Shown in pieces: positions 8,702-16,637 of a stretch of 64,000 bases of DNA. The notes beneath the pieces were generated by a model. The model searched no databases, was not told where the DNA came from, and worked only from the letters and a program-made list of their open reading frames with translations. Origin of the DNA: Muribaculaceae bacterium (GTDB lineage: Bacteria > Bacteroidota > Bacteroidia > Bacteroidales > Muribaculaceae). The position numbers and the translations under genes are program-made. Position 1 is the first letter of the stretch. Each line of letters starts with the position of its first letter. The stretch is from the NCBI GenBank assembly GCA_017396945.1, contig JAFQKI010000001.1:1-64000 (forward strand), in the 5' to 3' direction.

Positions 8702-10786
8702 TTATCTTAATAACACCTTCTCAACTTGGGAAGTTCCACTAACTGATATAGCTTTGATTATATATAATCCGCTTGATAAATTCTCCAAATTTAATTGTTG
8801 ATTAGACTCTAATGATTGTTGCAATATCAACTGACCACCAATCGCATAAACCAATAATGAAAGTTCTTCTTTAGCAATAATCGATTGTTCGGTTACTGAT
8901 ATAATTTCATTTTTTGTCTCATCAATAGAGATTGACTCTACCCCAGAATCGCTAGAATCCTTGACAACAGCAAAACCATATGCTTCTACATTAGGGACCA
9001 AATAAGACACATTGGGTTTCCCTGTTGCTGATATCATCTTAATGCCACTCTTGTGCAATGGATTATCAGTCTCGACATTTTCTGCATCGGCAATGTAACT
9101 CCAATAGATATAGTTTCCGTCGCCTATAATTTGACGTACGTGAACACCTTCATCAGTGGTTGTATTTTCGGGAGAAGCAGGTGAATTATCTATTAATTCC
9201 CAATTATTCAAATTATCTGATTTATCTAATTTTGAAATTGCGATGCGATATAATCCATATTTATATGGAGATCGGCTAAATGCATAAAGATAACCATTTG
9301 CTTCATCAAGGTAAAAAGCTGTCAATTTTAATCCTGATCCGATAATCTCTCCAACTCTTGATAACGATTCTGTATATCGGTGTATTCCATTTCCGGCATA
9401 ATCAAATAATTGCCAATAAACATTATCTTTATCCTTCTGAATACCATGAGTAATTGCCCCATAAGAAATACCATTATTATAAGCCGGCAATTGGCTCCAA
9501 GTTGACACCAAATAGTTCATCTGAGATAACTCTGAACTATTCCAATCAACATTGCTTAAGTCAATTTTATAAACACCTTGACTTCTTGTACATGAATATA
9601 GTTCGCCCGACACTGTGTCAATCCAACATGTAAACGGATCATTAAATGCGGCACCTTTATTTCTTATTAATAAATCTATAAACCTGTCGCCGACTTTATC
9701 TATTCGATATATAGCACCATCACCTCCTTTAGATTCTCCTTCTGCCATATAATAATACTGATCACCGGCATCAGACACATATATACTATTATTATATATC
9801 TGGATATTAAATGGATGTACTCCAACATTTATGTCAGTATCATATTCTTGTCCATCTTTATAGCAACACAAATTGCCACCCTTTTTGGCATAATATACAC
9901 CACTCGGCAAATACACACTCTCATTTGCATCAAATTCTTTGATATTATCAAAATTACACCAACCGACTGCATTTTTATAAGCATCTACACACCCAATCGG
10001 AACATAAACTACGCAATTAGTTGTATCTACTTCATAAAACGTATTTTCATCACTTGCTGGAGGAAATGTACAATAAGAATATATCATTGATAATCCTTGA
10101 TTATTTCCATCAAACAAATAGTCTCCAAGTTGAGCAACCGATGAGGGTAGTATAATTGATTTAATTCCTGAACATGATTTAAATGCAAATGAAGATATCA
10201 AACGAGTATTATTGCTAATAACGACATTACCTGACAATGCTTCTCCTTTATATCCTAAACAACAATTATCAAGGTATAACAAACCATTACTTTGAGCATC
10301 AAACCATATTGTTTCATCAAATGCATACCAGCCAATCGAATTTACTGTTTCAGGGATTGATATTGTTTCCAAATTTTCGCAAAGCCTAAATGCCTCAGCT
10401 CCTATTGTTGTTACTCCATTAGGAATTACCGCAGTTTTTAGTTCATAACAACACTTAAATGCTGAATCACCTATTTTTTTCAAAGTTTCCGGCATAACAA
10501 CTTTTGTAATTCCAAAACAATCAAAAAAAGTATAACTATCAATTTCTACTACGCTATATATTTCATTATTATATATAACTGTAGCCGGAATAATCACTTC
10601 GCCATCATACTCATTATCAAAAGTTGATACTGCATCTCCTTTAAATGTTACCTCAGCAGTTTTGGCATTCTCATCAATGATATTATAAAATATGCCATCC
10701 ACTTCAAAATCGTGAGCCGATAGAGATAAAAAACTTAACATCGCCAAGAGTAACGATACAAATTTAAAACGAAATTTACCTTTCAT
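8702..10786 (-). CDS. Exported BspA-like leucine-rich-repeat protein with propeller-like middle and C-terminal sorting tail
   Basis: Surface or secreted protein of 694 residues. A signal peptide spans about 1-24 (ending SLSA). The BspA-type segment FEVDGIFYNI and tandem treponemal-type LRRs (ITKVVMPETLKKIGDSAFKC, LKTAVIPNGVTTIGAEAF and others) run to about residue 275, closed by the repeat-cap motif VVYVPIGCVDAYKNAVGW. Residues about 290-620 are rich in short Trp/Tyr/Gly beta repeats (IYRIDKVGDRF, LYSCTRSQGVYKIDL) and look like a beta-propeller. The last 60 residues (LLVYAIGGQLILQQSL to VEKVLLR) match the Por-secretion/T9SS type A tail. LRR proteins of this type often mediate host or matrix adhesion; the role here is inference. 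A good promoter lies upstream. Confidence 0.82.
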   Translation of the reverse strand: MKGKFRFKFVSLLLAMLSFLSLSAHDFEVDGIFYNIIDENAKTAEVTFKGDAVSTFDNEYDGEVIIPATVIYNNEIYSVVEIDSYTFFDCFGITKVVMPETLKKIGDSAFKCCYELKTAVIPNGVTTIGAEAFRLCENLETISIPETVNSIGWYAFDETIWFDAQSNGLLYLDNCCLGYKGEALSGNVVISNNTRLISSFAFKSCSGIKSIILPSSVAQLGDYLFDGNNQGLSMIYSYCTFPPASDENTFYEVDTTNCVVYVPIGCVDAYKNAVGWCNFDNIKEFDANESVYLPSGVYYAKKGGNLCCYKDGQEYDTDINVGVHPFNIQIYNNSIYVSDAGDQYYYMAEGESKGGDGAIYRIDKVGDRFIDLLIRNKGAAFNDPFTCWIDTVSGELYSCTRSQGVYKIDLSNVDWNSSELSQMNYLVSTWSQLPAYNNGISYGAITHGIQKDKDNVYWQLFDYAGNGIHRYTESLSRVGEIIGSGLKLTAFYLDEANGYLYAFSRSPYKYGLYRIAISKLDKSDNLNNWELIDNSPASPENTTTDEGVHVRQIIGDGNYIYWSYIADAENVETDNPLHKSGIKMISATGKPNVSYLVPNVEAYGFAVVKDSSDSGVESISIDETKNEIISVTEQSIIAKEELSLLVYAIGGQLILQQSLESNQQLNLENLSSGLYIIKAISVSGTSQVEKVLLR

Positions 10787-10817
10787 AATAACAAAGTTTA
10801 GTTGTTTATATCTACCA

Positions 10818-10848
10818 CAAAGTAACCTATTATTAATTTATTCACAAA
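10818..10848 (-). promoter_or_regulatory. Promoter for the LRR/propeller gene
   Basis: On the minus strand TTTG (10848-10845), a 19-nt spacer and TTACTTTG (10825-10818) form a near-consensus Bacteroidetes promoter 32 nt upstream of the ATG. A run of seven G (10893-10899, plus strand) lies about 45 nt further upstream. Confidence 0.5.
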
Positions 10849-10978
10849 ATTTTTAGCGGTGCTTTTTCGATACTCTTTCGCCTACTTTATTAGGGGGGGA
10901 TAAAACATTAACATTCAGGCTATTATATACTCCACTACAAAAAACAAGGTTACAAACCCGTTACAATAATTCAATTTT

Positions 10979-11347
10979 TTACTTCATAAAAACGAGATAG
11001 ACGGCTGCGACAAGCAAGATAAATGCCAAATAATGGTTCCATCGCAGCTCCATGCCAAATGCCATTATGCTGAACACAACAAAAACAACAAGTGTAATCA
11101 CCTCTTGCATTACCTTGAGTTGTATCAAAGAAAATGGTCCTCCGTTTCCATCAAATCCGATGCGATTGGCGGGTACTTGAAAACAATACTCAAACAAAGC
11201 AATACCCCAAGAAAAAAGTATCACAATATACAATGGCCAATTAGATGCCGTACCTGTCGCTTGCAACTTAAGATGTCCATACCAAGCAAAGGTCATAAAC
11301 ACATTGGATATGACCAAAAATAATATCGTCAATAACACCGCACTCAT
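10979..11347 (-). CDS. DMT-superfamily-like small membrane protein (DUF486)
   Basis: Integral membrane protein of 122 residues with four predicted helices: about 3-22, 38-55, 73-95 and 101-119. It matches the DUF486 family by the N-terminal segment ISNVFMTFAWYGHLK and the middle EYCFQVPANRIG. The family is distantly related to drug/metabolite transporters, but no substrate is established. Its ATG overlaps the stop codon of the upstream cysteine amide hydrolase by 4 nt (ATGA), so the two are translationally coupled. Confidence 0.88.
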   Translation of the reverse strand: MSAVLLTILFLVISNVFMTFAWYGHLKLQATGTASNWPLYIVILFSWGIALFEYCFQVPANRIGFDGNGGPFSLIQLKVMQEVITLVVFVVFSIMAFGMELRWNHYLAFILLVAAVYLVFMK

Positions 11348-12444
11348 TTTGCAAAAGAATTTTTTCGAGTTTGACGCATGATATACCCCTCACGATAATT
11401 TTCAAGACTTTTCAGAGTCCCTTCTGCTGAAAAAACTCTCACTTGATTCATATCGATATAATACTTTCCGCTACCACGTTTAATCGGAAACACCAGGTGC
11501 TTGCGCTCCACCACACTATCACAAAGCGGGCTACGCCATGTGTCGTGCGCCGGGCGTAACTGTTCTGGAACACTATCAACGGTAACAGGAACAACGTATG
11601 AACAAGGAGGATATCCAATCATTGTCCACATAATACACAATCGAGGATCTTCACCCTGAGCAACGCCCTCAATCACAACCGATGCACTTGACGAGCGACG
11701 AGGGATAAAATCCTGATCTATTGCCCAACGATCACTACCCAGAGAGAAGTCGCGACCAATAAGCGAATGATAAAACGAGCGAGACAACCCCTCGGTAAAA
11801 GTTGCCGGAGTTATAGAATCGCCTGCAATATATGGCTCCAATAATCGACGTGCATTTTCTTCACGAATATATCCATATCCACCATCAATATCTTCTCCGG
11901 TGTAAGAATAGTTGGTGCGTATTAATATACCATTTGACGAGTCTGACAAAGGAAATTTTATATAGCCATGATCATCTGTTTCATAATATGCTCCATTACC
12001 GGATGCATCAATAAGCCCGAAATTGGCTTGCACCCCCATCGGCTTAGGTAATGTGTCGAGCAGAGTCTCAAAATCTTCAAGAGTTCGACAACGTTGCAAG
12101 GCAAGAGCCATTACTCTGCCCTCTTGATCTATAAACTTAGTTGTATCGGGAGCAAGATTATAAGAAGCTGTGTTCATAATCGCAAAACCCACTTCATTCA
12201 GCCCTAGCCAAGCATCGGTCAACAATGAGTCACCACCATTGTATAATGCCACATAAGCGAAATTACCATTGTGAGCAGGAACACGCTCCACAAAATTGTG
12301 TTCAGTACCTGTATCACGATGTTTCCACAATAGAGGACGACCATTTTTTGACGCCTCGGCACTTACTATCGCCGATGTACATGCCATTGCCACTCCGGCA
12401 ACAACCATAAGAAGCGTAATAACACTTATAAATCGTTTATTCAT
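11344..12444 (-). CDS. Secreted cysteine amide hydrolase, peptidase C45 / acyl-CoA:6-APA acyltransferase-like
   Basis: Ntn-hydrolase-type protein of 366 residues. I take the ATG at 12444 (MNKRFISVITLL) rather than the one at 12477, because a TAAATTTG promoter box at 12475-12482 overlaps the earlier start. The signal peptide ends in A-M-A and is followed by Cys22, which begins the family motif CTSAIVSAEASKNGRPLLWK. The conserved HRDT, LNEVGFAIMNTAS and GAYYETDDHGYIKF segments follow, as in C45-like proteins. As with the gene at 7556, signal cleavage itself would free the N-terminal Cys. The product is probably periplasmic; the substrate is unknown. It overlaps DUF486 downstream by 4 nt. Confidence 0.82.
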   Translation of the reverse strand: MNKRFISVITLLMVVAGVAMACTSAIVSAEASKNGRPLLWKHRDTGTEHNFVERVPAHNGNFAYVALYNGGDSLLTDAWLGLNEVGFAIMNTASYNLAPDTTKFIDQEGRVMALALQRCRTLEDFETLLDTLPKPMGVQANFGLIDASGNGAYYETDDHGYIKFPLSDSSNGILIRTNYSYTGEDIDGGYGYIREENARRLLEPYIAGDSITPATFTEGLSRSFYHSLIGRDFSLGSDRWAIDQDFIPRRSSSASVVIEGVAQGEDPRLCIMWTMIGYPPCSYVVPVTVDSVPEQLRPAHDTWRSPLCDSVVERKHLVFPIKRGSGKYYIDMNQVRVFSAEGTLKSLENYREGYIMRQTRKNSFAK

Positions 12445-12474
12445 TGTTTCAAAAGTTACATTATTATATCTGTG

Positions 12475-12482
12475 CAAATTTA
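12475..12482 (-). promoter_or_regulatory. Putative -7 box for the C45-like hydrolase gene
   Basis: TAAATTTG on the minus strand matches TAnnTTTG. A TTG at 12502-12500 gives a 17-nt spacer, shorter than usual. The box overlaps the more upstream ATG and so favours the start at 12444. Confidence 0.4.
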
Positions 12483-12520
12483 CGACAAATATAGCTTTTC
12501 AACTCTATTTTCTCAAAACA

Positions 12521-12554
12521 AAATAAGGTCGGAACAAAAATTCCGACCTTATTT
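12521..12554 (-). terminator. Strong terminator after rpmE2
   Basis: A perfect 14-bp stem (AAATAAGGTCGGAA / TTCCGACCTTATTT) with a 6-nt loop is followed on the minus strand by a T-rich run (TTGTTTTG). It lies 24 nt past the rpmE2 stop codon. Confidence 0.85.
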
Positions 12555-12577
12555 TAAGATGTATATTAAAGTATATC

Positions 12578-12832
12578 TTATTTTTTGCGACGATTTCCGT
12601 AACGGCTCATGAACTTATCAACACGACCGGCGGTGTCAACGAGTTTTTGCTTACCGGTAAAGAAAGGGTGAGAAGAGCTAGTGATTTCAAGCTTCACCAA
12701 AGGATATGTTACGCCATCTACTTCGATAGTTTCTTTAGCTGCAATAGTCGAACGAGTGATGAAAATTTCTTCGTTTGACATATCTTTAAATACTACTTCA
12801 CGATAATTTGAAGGATGAATGTCTTTTTTCAT
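12578..12832 (-). CDS. rpmE2: 50S ribosomal protein L31, type B
   Basis: Ribosomal protein of 84 residues belonging to the large subunit. It opens with [20 protein letters not shown] and ends with the type B signature [20 protein letters not shown]. There is no CxxC pair, so this is the zinc-independent paralogue rather than the zinc-binding type A. In several bacteria the zinc-free form is induced by zinc limitation; whether type A also exists here cannot be seen. It is monocistronic: its own promoter lies about 78-108 nt upstream and a strong hairpin follows. Confidence 0.97.
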   Translation of the reverse strand: MKKDIHPSNYREVVFKDMSNEEIFITRSTIAAKETIEVDGVTYPLVKLEITSSSHPFFTGKQKLVDTAGRVDKFMSRYGNRRKK

Positions 12833-12909
12833 TTTATCTTTACGTTTTTATTTTATTAATCAAAGTTTTTTAAATTCTCGCTGGTAAGGCGATAATTCGT
12901 AATGGCTTG

Positions 12910-12940
12910 CAAATTTACACATTATTTTTTGATTGACAAA
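12910..12940 (-). promoter_or_regulatory. Promoter for rpmE2
   Basis: TTTG (12940-12937) and TAAATTTG (12917-12910) on the minus strand are separated by 19 nt, a full Bacteroidetes consensus. The 5' leader would be about 70 nt, long enough for an RNA-level control element, though none is recognised. Confidence 0.6.
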
Positions 12941-12966
12941 ACATTTCACCAATTCTTCAACAAAAA

Positions 12967-14382
12967 TTAAGGATTGCGTTTGAGAGATTCGGCATAATCA
13001 TTTATTTTGCGCAACTCAGTGGGAATATCAATCTGTTGAGGACAGTGTGATATACATGCTCCACAACAGATACAATGATCGGCTTGTCGCAACTTGGGGA
13101 CTGTACGATCATAGCCAATAAGGAATGCTCGTCGAGCCAATGCATATTCAGAATCATCCTTACCATTAACAACATTACCGTCATTTACACATTTATTGTA
13201 ATGTGTAAAAATAGATGGTATGTCAATTCCATAGGGGCATGGCATACAATACTTGCAATTAGTACATGGGACTGTTGGGAATTTTAAAATCAGTTGTGCC
13301 ATATCTTCAAGAAACGCAAACTCATCATCACTTAATGGTTGCAACGGAGAATATGTCACCAAGTTGTCATGAAGATGTTCCATATAGGTCATGCCACTGA
13401 GTACCGTTAAAACCTCCTCATGGGTTCCGGCAAATCTAAATGCCCAAGAAGCGACACTATCTTCGGGGCGACGTTGCTTCATTTTCGTCACCAATCCACC
13501 GTTTAACGCAGCCAATCGTCCACCCAGCAAAGGTTCCATGACCATTGCAGGGATACCACGTTTGCGCAACTCACCATATAGATACTCGGCATTGGTATTT
13601 TTCTCGTTCACCTCTTTTGCGTGCTTCCAATCAACATAATTGAGCTGAATGAGCGCAAAATTCCACTTTATCTCATCGTGCAACGATAGCAAATAATCAA
13701 ACACTTTTACATCTCCATGATAAGAGAAACCAAGATTGCGAATGCGTCCCGCATTGCGCTCCTCAAGCAGAAAATCGAGTACTCCATTATCAACATATCG
13801 TGCACGATATGTCGCCATAGCATCTAACCCATCGCTATCATCAGCATCATATATCCCGATACCATGAAGCAACATGTAATCAATATAATCGGTCTGCAAC
13901 TCTTTAAAAGAGTTATGATACATCTGAAGTGAATTTTCGCGTGACCAAGTTATTTTTGAAAAGTTTGACAACTTAGTCGATAGAAAATAACTCTCACGAG
14001 GATGGCGACTGAGCGCAATCCCCATTGCCCGCTCCGACAATCCCTTACAATATGCCGGAGATGTATCAAAGAGATTAACACCATGCTCAATCGCATAATC
14101 TACCAACCGATTTACCGCTTCTTGGTTAATTTCATCAGCGCCTTCACGCACGCTATCTGTTGAAACTGTTGGGAGTCGCATACAACCATAACCCAACAAT
14201 GAAACCTTATCGCCTGTAGAAGGATTTGTTCGATATGTCATTTCACCGGTTATCTCGCGATTTGACACAGCATTGGGATTGTTTTTTTTGGGGGGGGTAA
14301 TACACGAAGTCGCGACAGCTGTTGCTCCAGCACCCAAAAACTTCAAGAAATCACGACGATTTATATATTTGATTTTGCTCAT
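12967..14382 (-). CDS. Tat-signal aldo/keto reductase with C-terminal 2x[4Fe-4S] ferredoxin domain
   Basis: Fusion of 471 residues. The N-terminus NRRDFLKFLGAGATAVATSC is a twin-arginine signal, possibly with lipid attachment at the Cys. The aldo/keto reductase barrel spans about 45-370 and keeps the usual tetrad segments: NLFDTSPAYCKG (Asp and Tyr), FLSTKLS (Lys) and DYMLLHG (His). The C-terminal 100 residues hold two ferredoxin-type clusters: CTNCKYCMPCPYGIDIP, and CICCGACISHCP. Such AKR-ferredoxin fusions are common in anaerobes, but a Tat signal implies action outside the cytoplasm. It lies 12 nt after the membrane polyferredoxin gene, probably its electron partner. Codons just after the signal contain A8 and C8 runs. 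The substrate is unknown. Confidence 0.85.
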   Translation of the reverse strand: MSKIKYINRRDFLKFLGAGATAVATSCITPPKKNNPNAVSNREITGEMTYRTNPSTGDKVSLLGYGCMRLPTVSTDSVREGADEINQEAVNRLVDYAIEHGVNLFDTSPAYCKGLSERAMGIALSRHPRESYFLSTKLSNFSKITWSRENSLQMYHNSFKELQTDYIDYMLLHGIGIYDADDSDGLDAMATYRARYVDNGVLDFLLEERNAGRIRNLGFSYHGDVKVFDYLLSLHDEIKWNFALIQLNYVDWKHAKEVNEKNTNAEYLYGELRKRGIPAMVMEPLLGGRLAALNGGLVTKMKQRRPEDSVASWAFRFAGTHEEVLTVLSGMTYMEHLHDNLVTYSPLQPLSDDEFAFLEDMAQLILKFPTVPCTNCKYCMPCPYGIDIPSIFTHYNKCVNDGNVVNGKDDSEYALARRAFLIGYDRTVPKLRQADHCICCGACISHCPQQIDIPTELRKINDYAESLKRNP

Positions 14383-14394
14383 TTATGCTCCTCC

Positions 14395-15915
14395 TTAAAT
14401 TGTTTTATGAACATGATTTCCCTCAATATATATCGCACTTAGAGGTCGCACCGGACATAGATATTCACACGCTCCGCAACCTATACATTTTGCCTCGTTA
14501 ACAACCGGCATCATATTAGAAGCTATATTATTTGGATTTTTCGGTGCCATTGTGATTGCTTTACTTGGGCAATTACGTACACAGTTACCACACTTCTTCC
14601 CTTCGGAAGATACAATGCAGGCATCGAGACGCACAACCGCTCGTCCTATTTGTATTGCACTTTTATCTGCTACTGATATAGGCTTAATAGCACCAACAGG
14701 ACATACTGATGAACATTTTACACACTCAGGGCGACAATATCCATTTTCATATCCGACAACCGGTTGCATAAATGTGGATAGAGCAGTTGACGGACGCAAT
14801 ACTCCATTAGGACAAGCCGTAATACACAATTGACAAGCGGTGCAATGACTTTCAAAATTTGATAGGCTGATTGCTCCAGGCGGAACAATACGCACGGCTC
14901 GTTGTGGCTCGGCTTTAGCTACAATTGGCGCTAATCCCCCATCAATAGTTTTATCAGTAGCCTTTGCGACTGATATAGCTGTAACCATTGCCCCTATCGT
15001 AAAAAAATTACGTCGATCTTCATTTAGATCTTTATCTACAGCAACTTTAACAACTTTTACCGAAGACTTCGGACGACGATAGGTATATGAAATTGCTCCA
15101 GTCGAACACTTGCCAATACAATTCATACATACCACACAACGAGTATAATCAATATTATGATTTTTTGCATCTATACACGTCGCTTTACAGTTGCGCTCAC
15201 ATTTGCGACAACCATTGCATTTGGTGGTATCAATCACCGGTTTCAACAAAGAGTAACGGCTTAAATAACCTAATATCGTTCCGACCGGACAAATCGTATT
15301 ACAATAGACTCGACCTCCTAACCATGCCATTACCGACACGACCAATAAAGAAACTACCGCTACAATCATCACTGGCATTGAAGTATATGTCTCAACATGA
15401 TAATAATCATAGCTGCCTTGACTCTCAGCATAATCAGCGAGCAAATTGTTTCCGGTATCATATAAAGGCGAATAAAGTGATGAAGCGATACGCCCATAAA
15501 CGCTATATGGTTCAATGAATGATGCCAACGAAGTCATCACCACATTTGCCACACCCATTATTATCATAGCGATAAAAAGAGTCATAACAGCCAAACGCAG
15601 CCACGTTTGAGGCTTGCTGTACTTAAATCGATTTTGGCGTTTTTTCTTTTTCCCAATCCAACCTCTCACATTATTGACCACATCTTGTAAAACGCCAAGC
15701 GGACATATAACAGAACAATATACACGTCCGAACAATAGTGTCACGATTATTAACGACAATATCGCAATCACATTTAATGACAGCAATGCGGGAATGAATT
15801 GTACTCGTGCCAACCATCCAAACCAACCTTGCGCTACCCCGGTGAAGTCAAGAAACAATAACGTAATCGCTACTATTGAAATTATCGCAAACGTTACGCG
15901 CAAAATTTTCAACAT
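14395..15915 (-). CDS. Membrane polyferredoxin, NapH-like domain fused to a NapG-like ferredoxin
   Basis: Integral membrane iron-sulfur protein of 506 residues (start at 15915; the ATG at 15939 would fall at the predicted transcript start). The N-terminal half has about four to five helices and two NapH/CcoG-type motifs GRVYCSVICPLG and GRVYCNTICPVG, then two ferredoxin motifs (CNGCRKCERNCK, CVVCMNCIGKC). At about residue 300 comes EDRRNFFTIGAMVTAISVAKA split by a linker, which looks like an internal twin-arginine signal. The rest is a NapG-like ferredoxin with four further clusters (CTACQLCITACP, CVKCSSVCP, CGNCVRNCP, CIGCGACEYLCP). It probably moves electrons from the quinol pool to a periplasmic partner, perhaps the adjacent aldo/keto reductase. 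Confidence 0.82.
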   Translation of the reverse strand: MLKILRVTFAIISIVAITLLFLDFTGVAQGWFGWLARVQFIPALLSLNVIAILSLIIVTLLFGRVYCSVICPLGVLQDVVNNVRGWIGKKKKRQNRFKYSKPQTWLRLAVMTLFIAMIIMGVANVVMTSLASFIEPYSVYGRIASSLYSPLYDTGNNLLADYAESQGSYDYYHVETYTSMPVMIVAVVSLLVVSVMAWLGGRVYCNTICPVGTILGYLSRYSLLKPVIDTTKCNGCRKCERNCKATCIDAKNHNIDYTRCVVCMNCIGKCSTGAISYTYRRPKSSVKVVKVAVDKDLNEDRRNFFTIGAMVTAISVAKATDKTIDGGLAPIVAKAEPQRAVRIVPPGAISLSNFESHCTACQLCITACPNGVLRPSTALSTFMQPVVGYENGYCRPECVKCSSVCPVGAIKPISVADKSAIQIGRAVVRLDACIVSSEGKKCGNCVRNCPSKAITMAPKNPNNIASNMMPVVNEAKCIGCGACEYLCPVRPLSAIYIEGNHVHKTI

Positions 15916-15946
15916 AATCAATCTAATCTGAAAAAACAATTATATG

Positions 15947-15954
15947 CAAAAATA
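15947..15954 (-). promoter_or_regulatory. Putative -7 box for the polyferredoxin-AKR operon
   Basis: TATTTTTG on the minus strand fits TAnnTTTG and lies 31 nt upstream of the ATG at 15915. No upstream TTTG at normal spacing is seen. Confidence 0.35.
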
Positions 15955-15976
15955 ATGTTTTTCCACGAAAAATATA

Positions 15977-16006
15977 TTGCAATTTTAAATTTTATGTGTA
16001 TCTTGC
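15977..16006 (+). promoter_or_regulatory. Promoter for the YqgE/AlgH gene
   Basis: TTG (15977-15979), a 19-nt spacer and TATCTTGC (15999-16006) form a near-consensus promoter. Its position rules out the in-frame GTG at 15996 as the start and supports the ATG at 16035. Confidence 0.45.
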
Positions 16007-16034
16007 GACTATAAACAATATAAACACTCTCCTC

Positions 16035-16637
16035 ATGATTAATCTCGACTCTATACTGTTTAACATTGAGACATGCAAACGAGCGCCTCAAGCCGGAGCG
16101 TTGCTAGTGTCGGAACCATTTCTTCGTGAGCCATATTTTTGCCACTCAGTAATATCTCTCGTTGAATATGAGATAGGGAAAAGTTCTATGGGGATTGTCA
16201 TGAACAAGCCAACATCCTATACACTTGGAGAAGTGATTGAACGCATTGACGACGATAACGAAACTCTGATATATTGCGGAGGTCCGCTCTCGTGTGACAG
16301 ACTTTATTTTTTACATACCATAGGCGACATTATACCCAAATCTAGAGAAATAATTGAGGGTTTATACATAGGGGGTGACTTTGATACAATGATCGACATT
16401 GTAAATTCAGGTTATGACATTGAAGGGAAAATGAGGTTTTTTATCGGTTACAGCGGTTGGGACGCCGGACAATTGGAAAGCGAGCTACGACAAAACGTGT
16501 GGGCAGTTACAGATATACCCGACATGACTAACGTTTTAATCGGAGAAAAAGACAACTATTGGCATCGCCATGTGAGACACATGGGCGAAAGATACCGTCA
16601 TTGGCGTTACCACCCCGAAAACCCGATACTCAATTAG
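16035..16637 (+). CDS. YqgE/AlgH family protein
   Basis: Conserved 200-residue protein; biochemical function is not settled. The family pattern is clear: PQAGALLVSEPFLREPYFCH at the N-terminus, then GIVMNKPTSYTLGE, the glycine-rich IYCGGPLSCDRLYFLHT, and FFIGYSGWDAGQLESEL. There is no signal peptide, so it is probably cytosolic. In Pseudomonas AlgH has been linked to alginate regulation, but that role should not be carried over here. Its stop overlaps the stop region of the convergent sulfatase-like gene by 4 nt, with no terminator between them. Confidence 0.92.
   Translation: MINLDSILFNIETCKRAPQAGALLVSEPFLREPYFCHSVISLVEYEIGKSSMGIVMNKPTSYTLGEVIERIDDDNETLIYCGGPLSCDRLYFLHTIGDIIPKSREIIEGLYIGGDFDTMIDIVNSGYDIEGKMRFFIGYSGWDAGQLESELRQNVWAVTDIPDMTNVLIGEKDNYWHRHVRHMGERYRHWRYHPENPILN

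Noticed and set aside
15996..16034. GTG start giving a longer YqgE protein
   Set aside because: It lies inside the predicted -7 box, and the family N-terminus begins at the ATG 16035.
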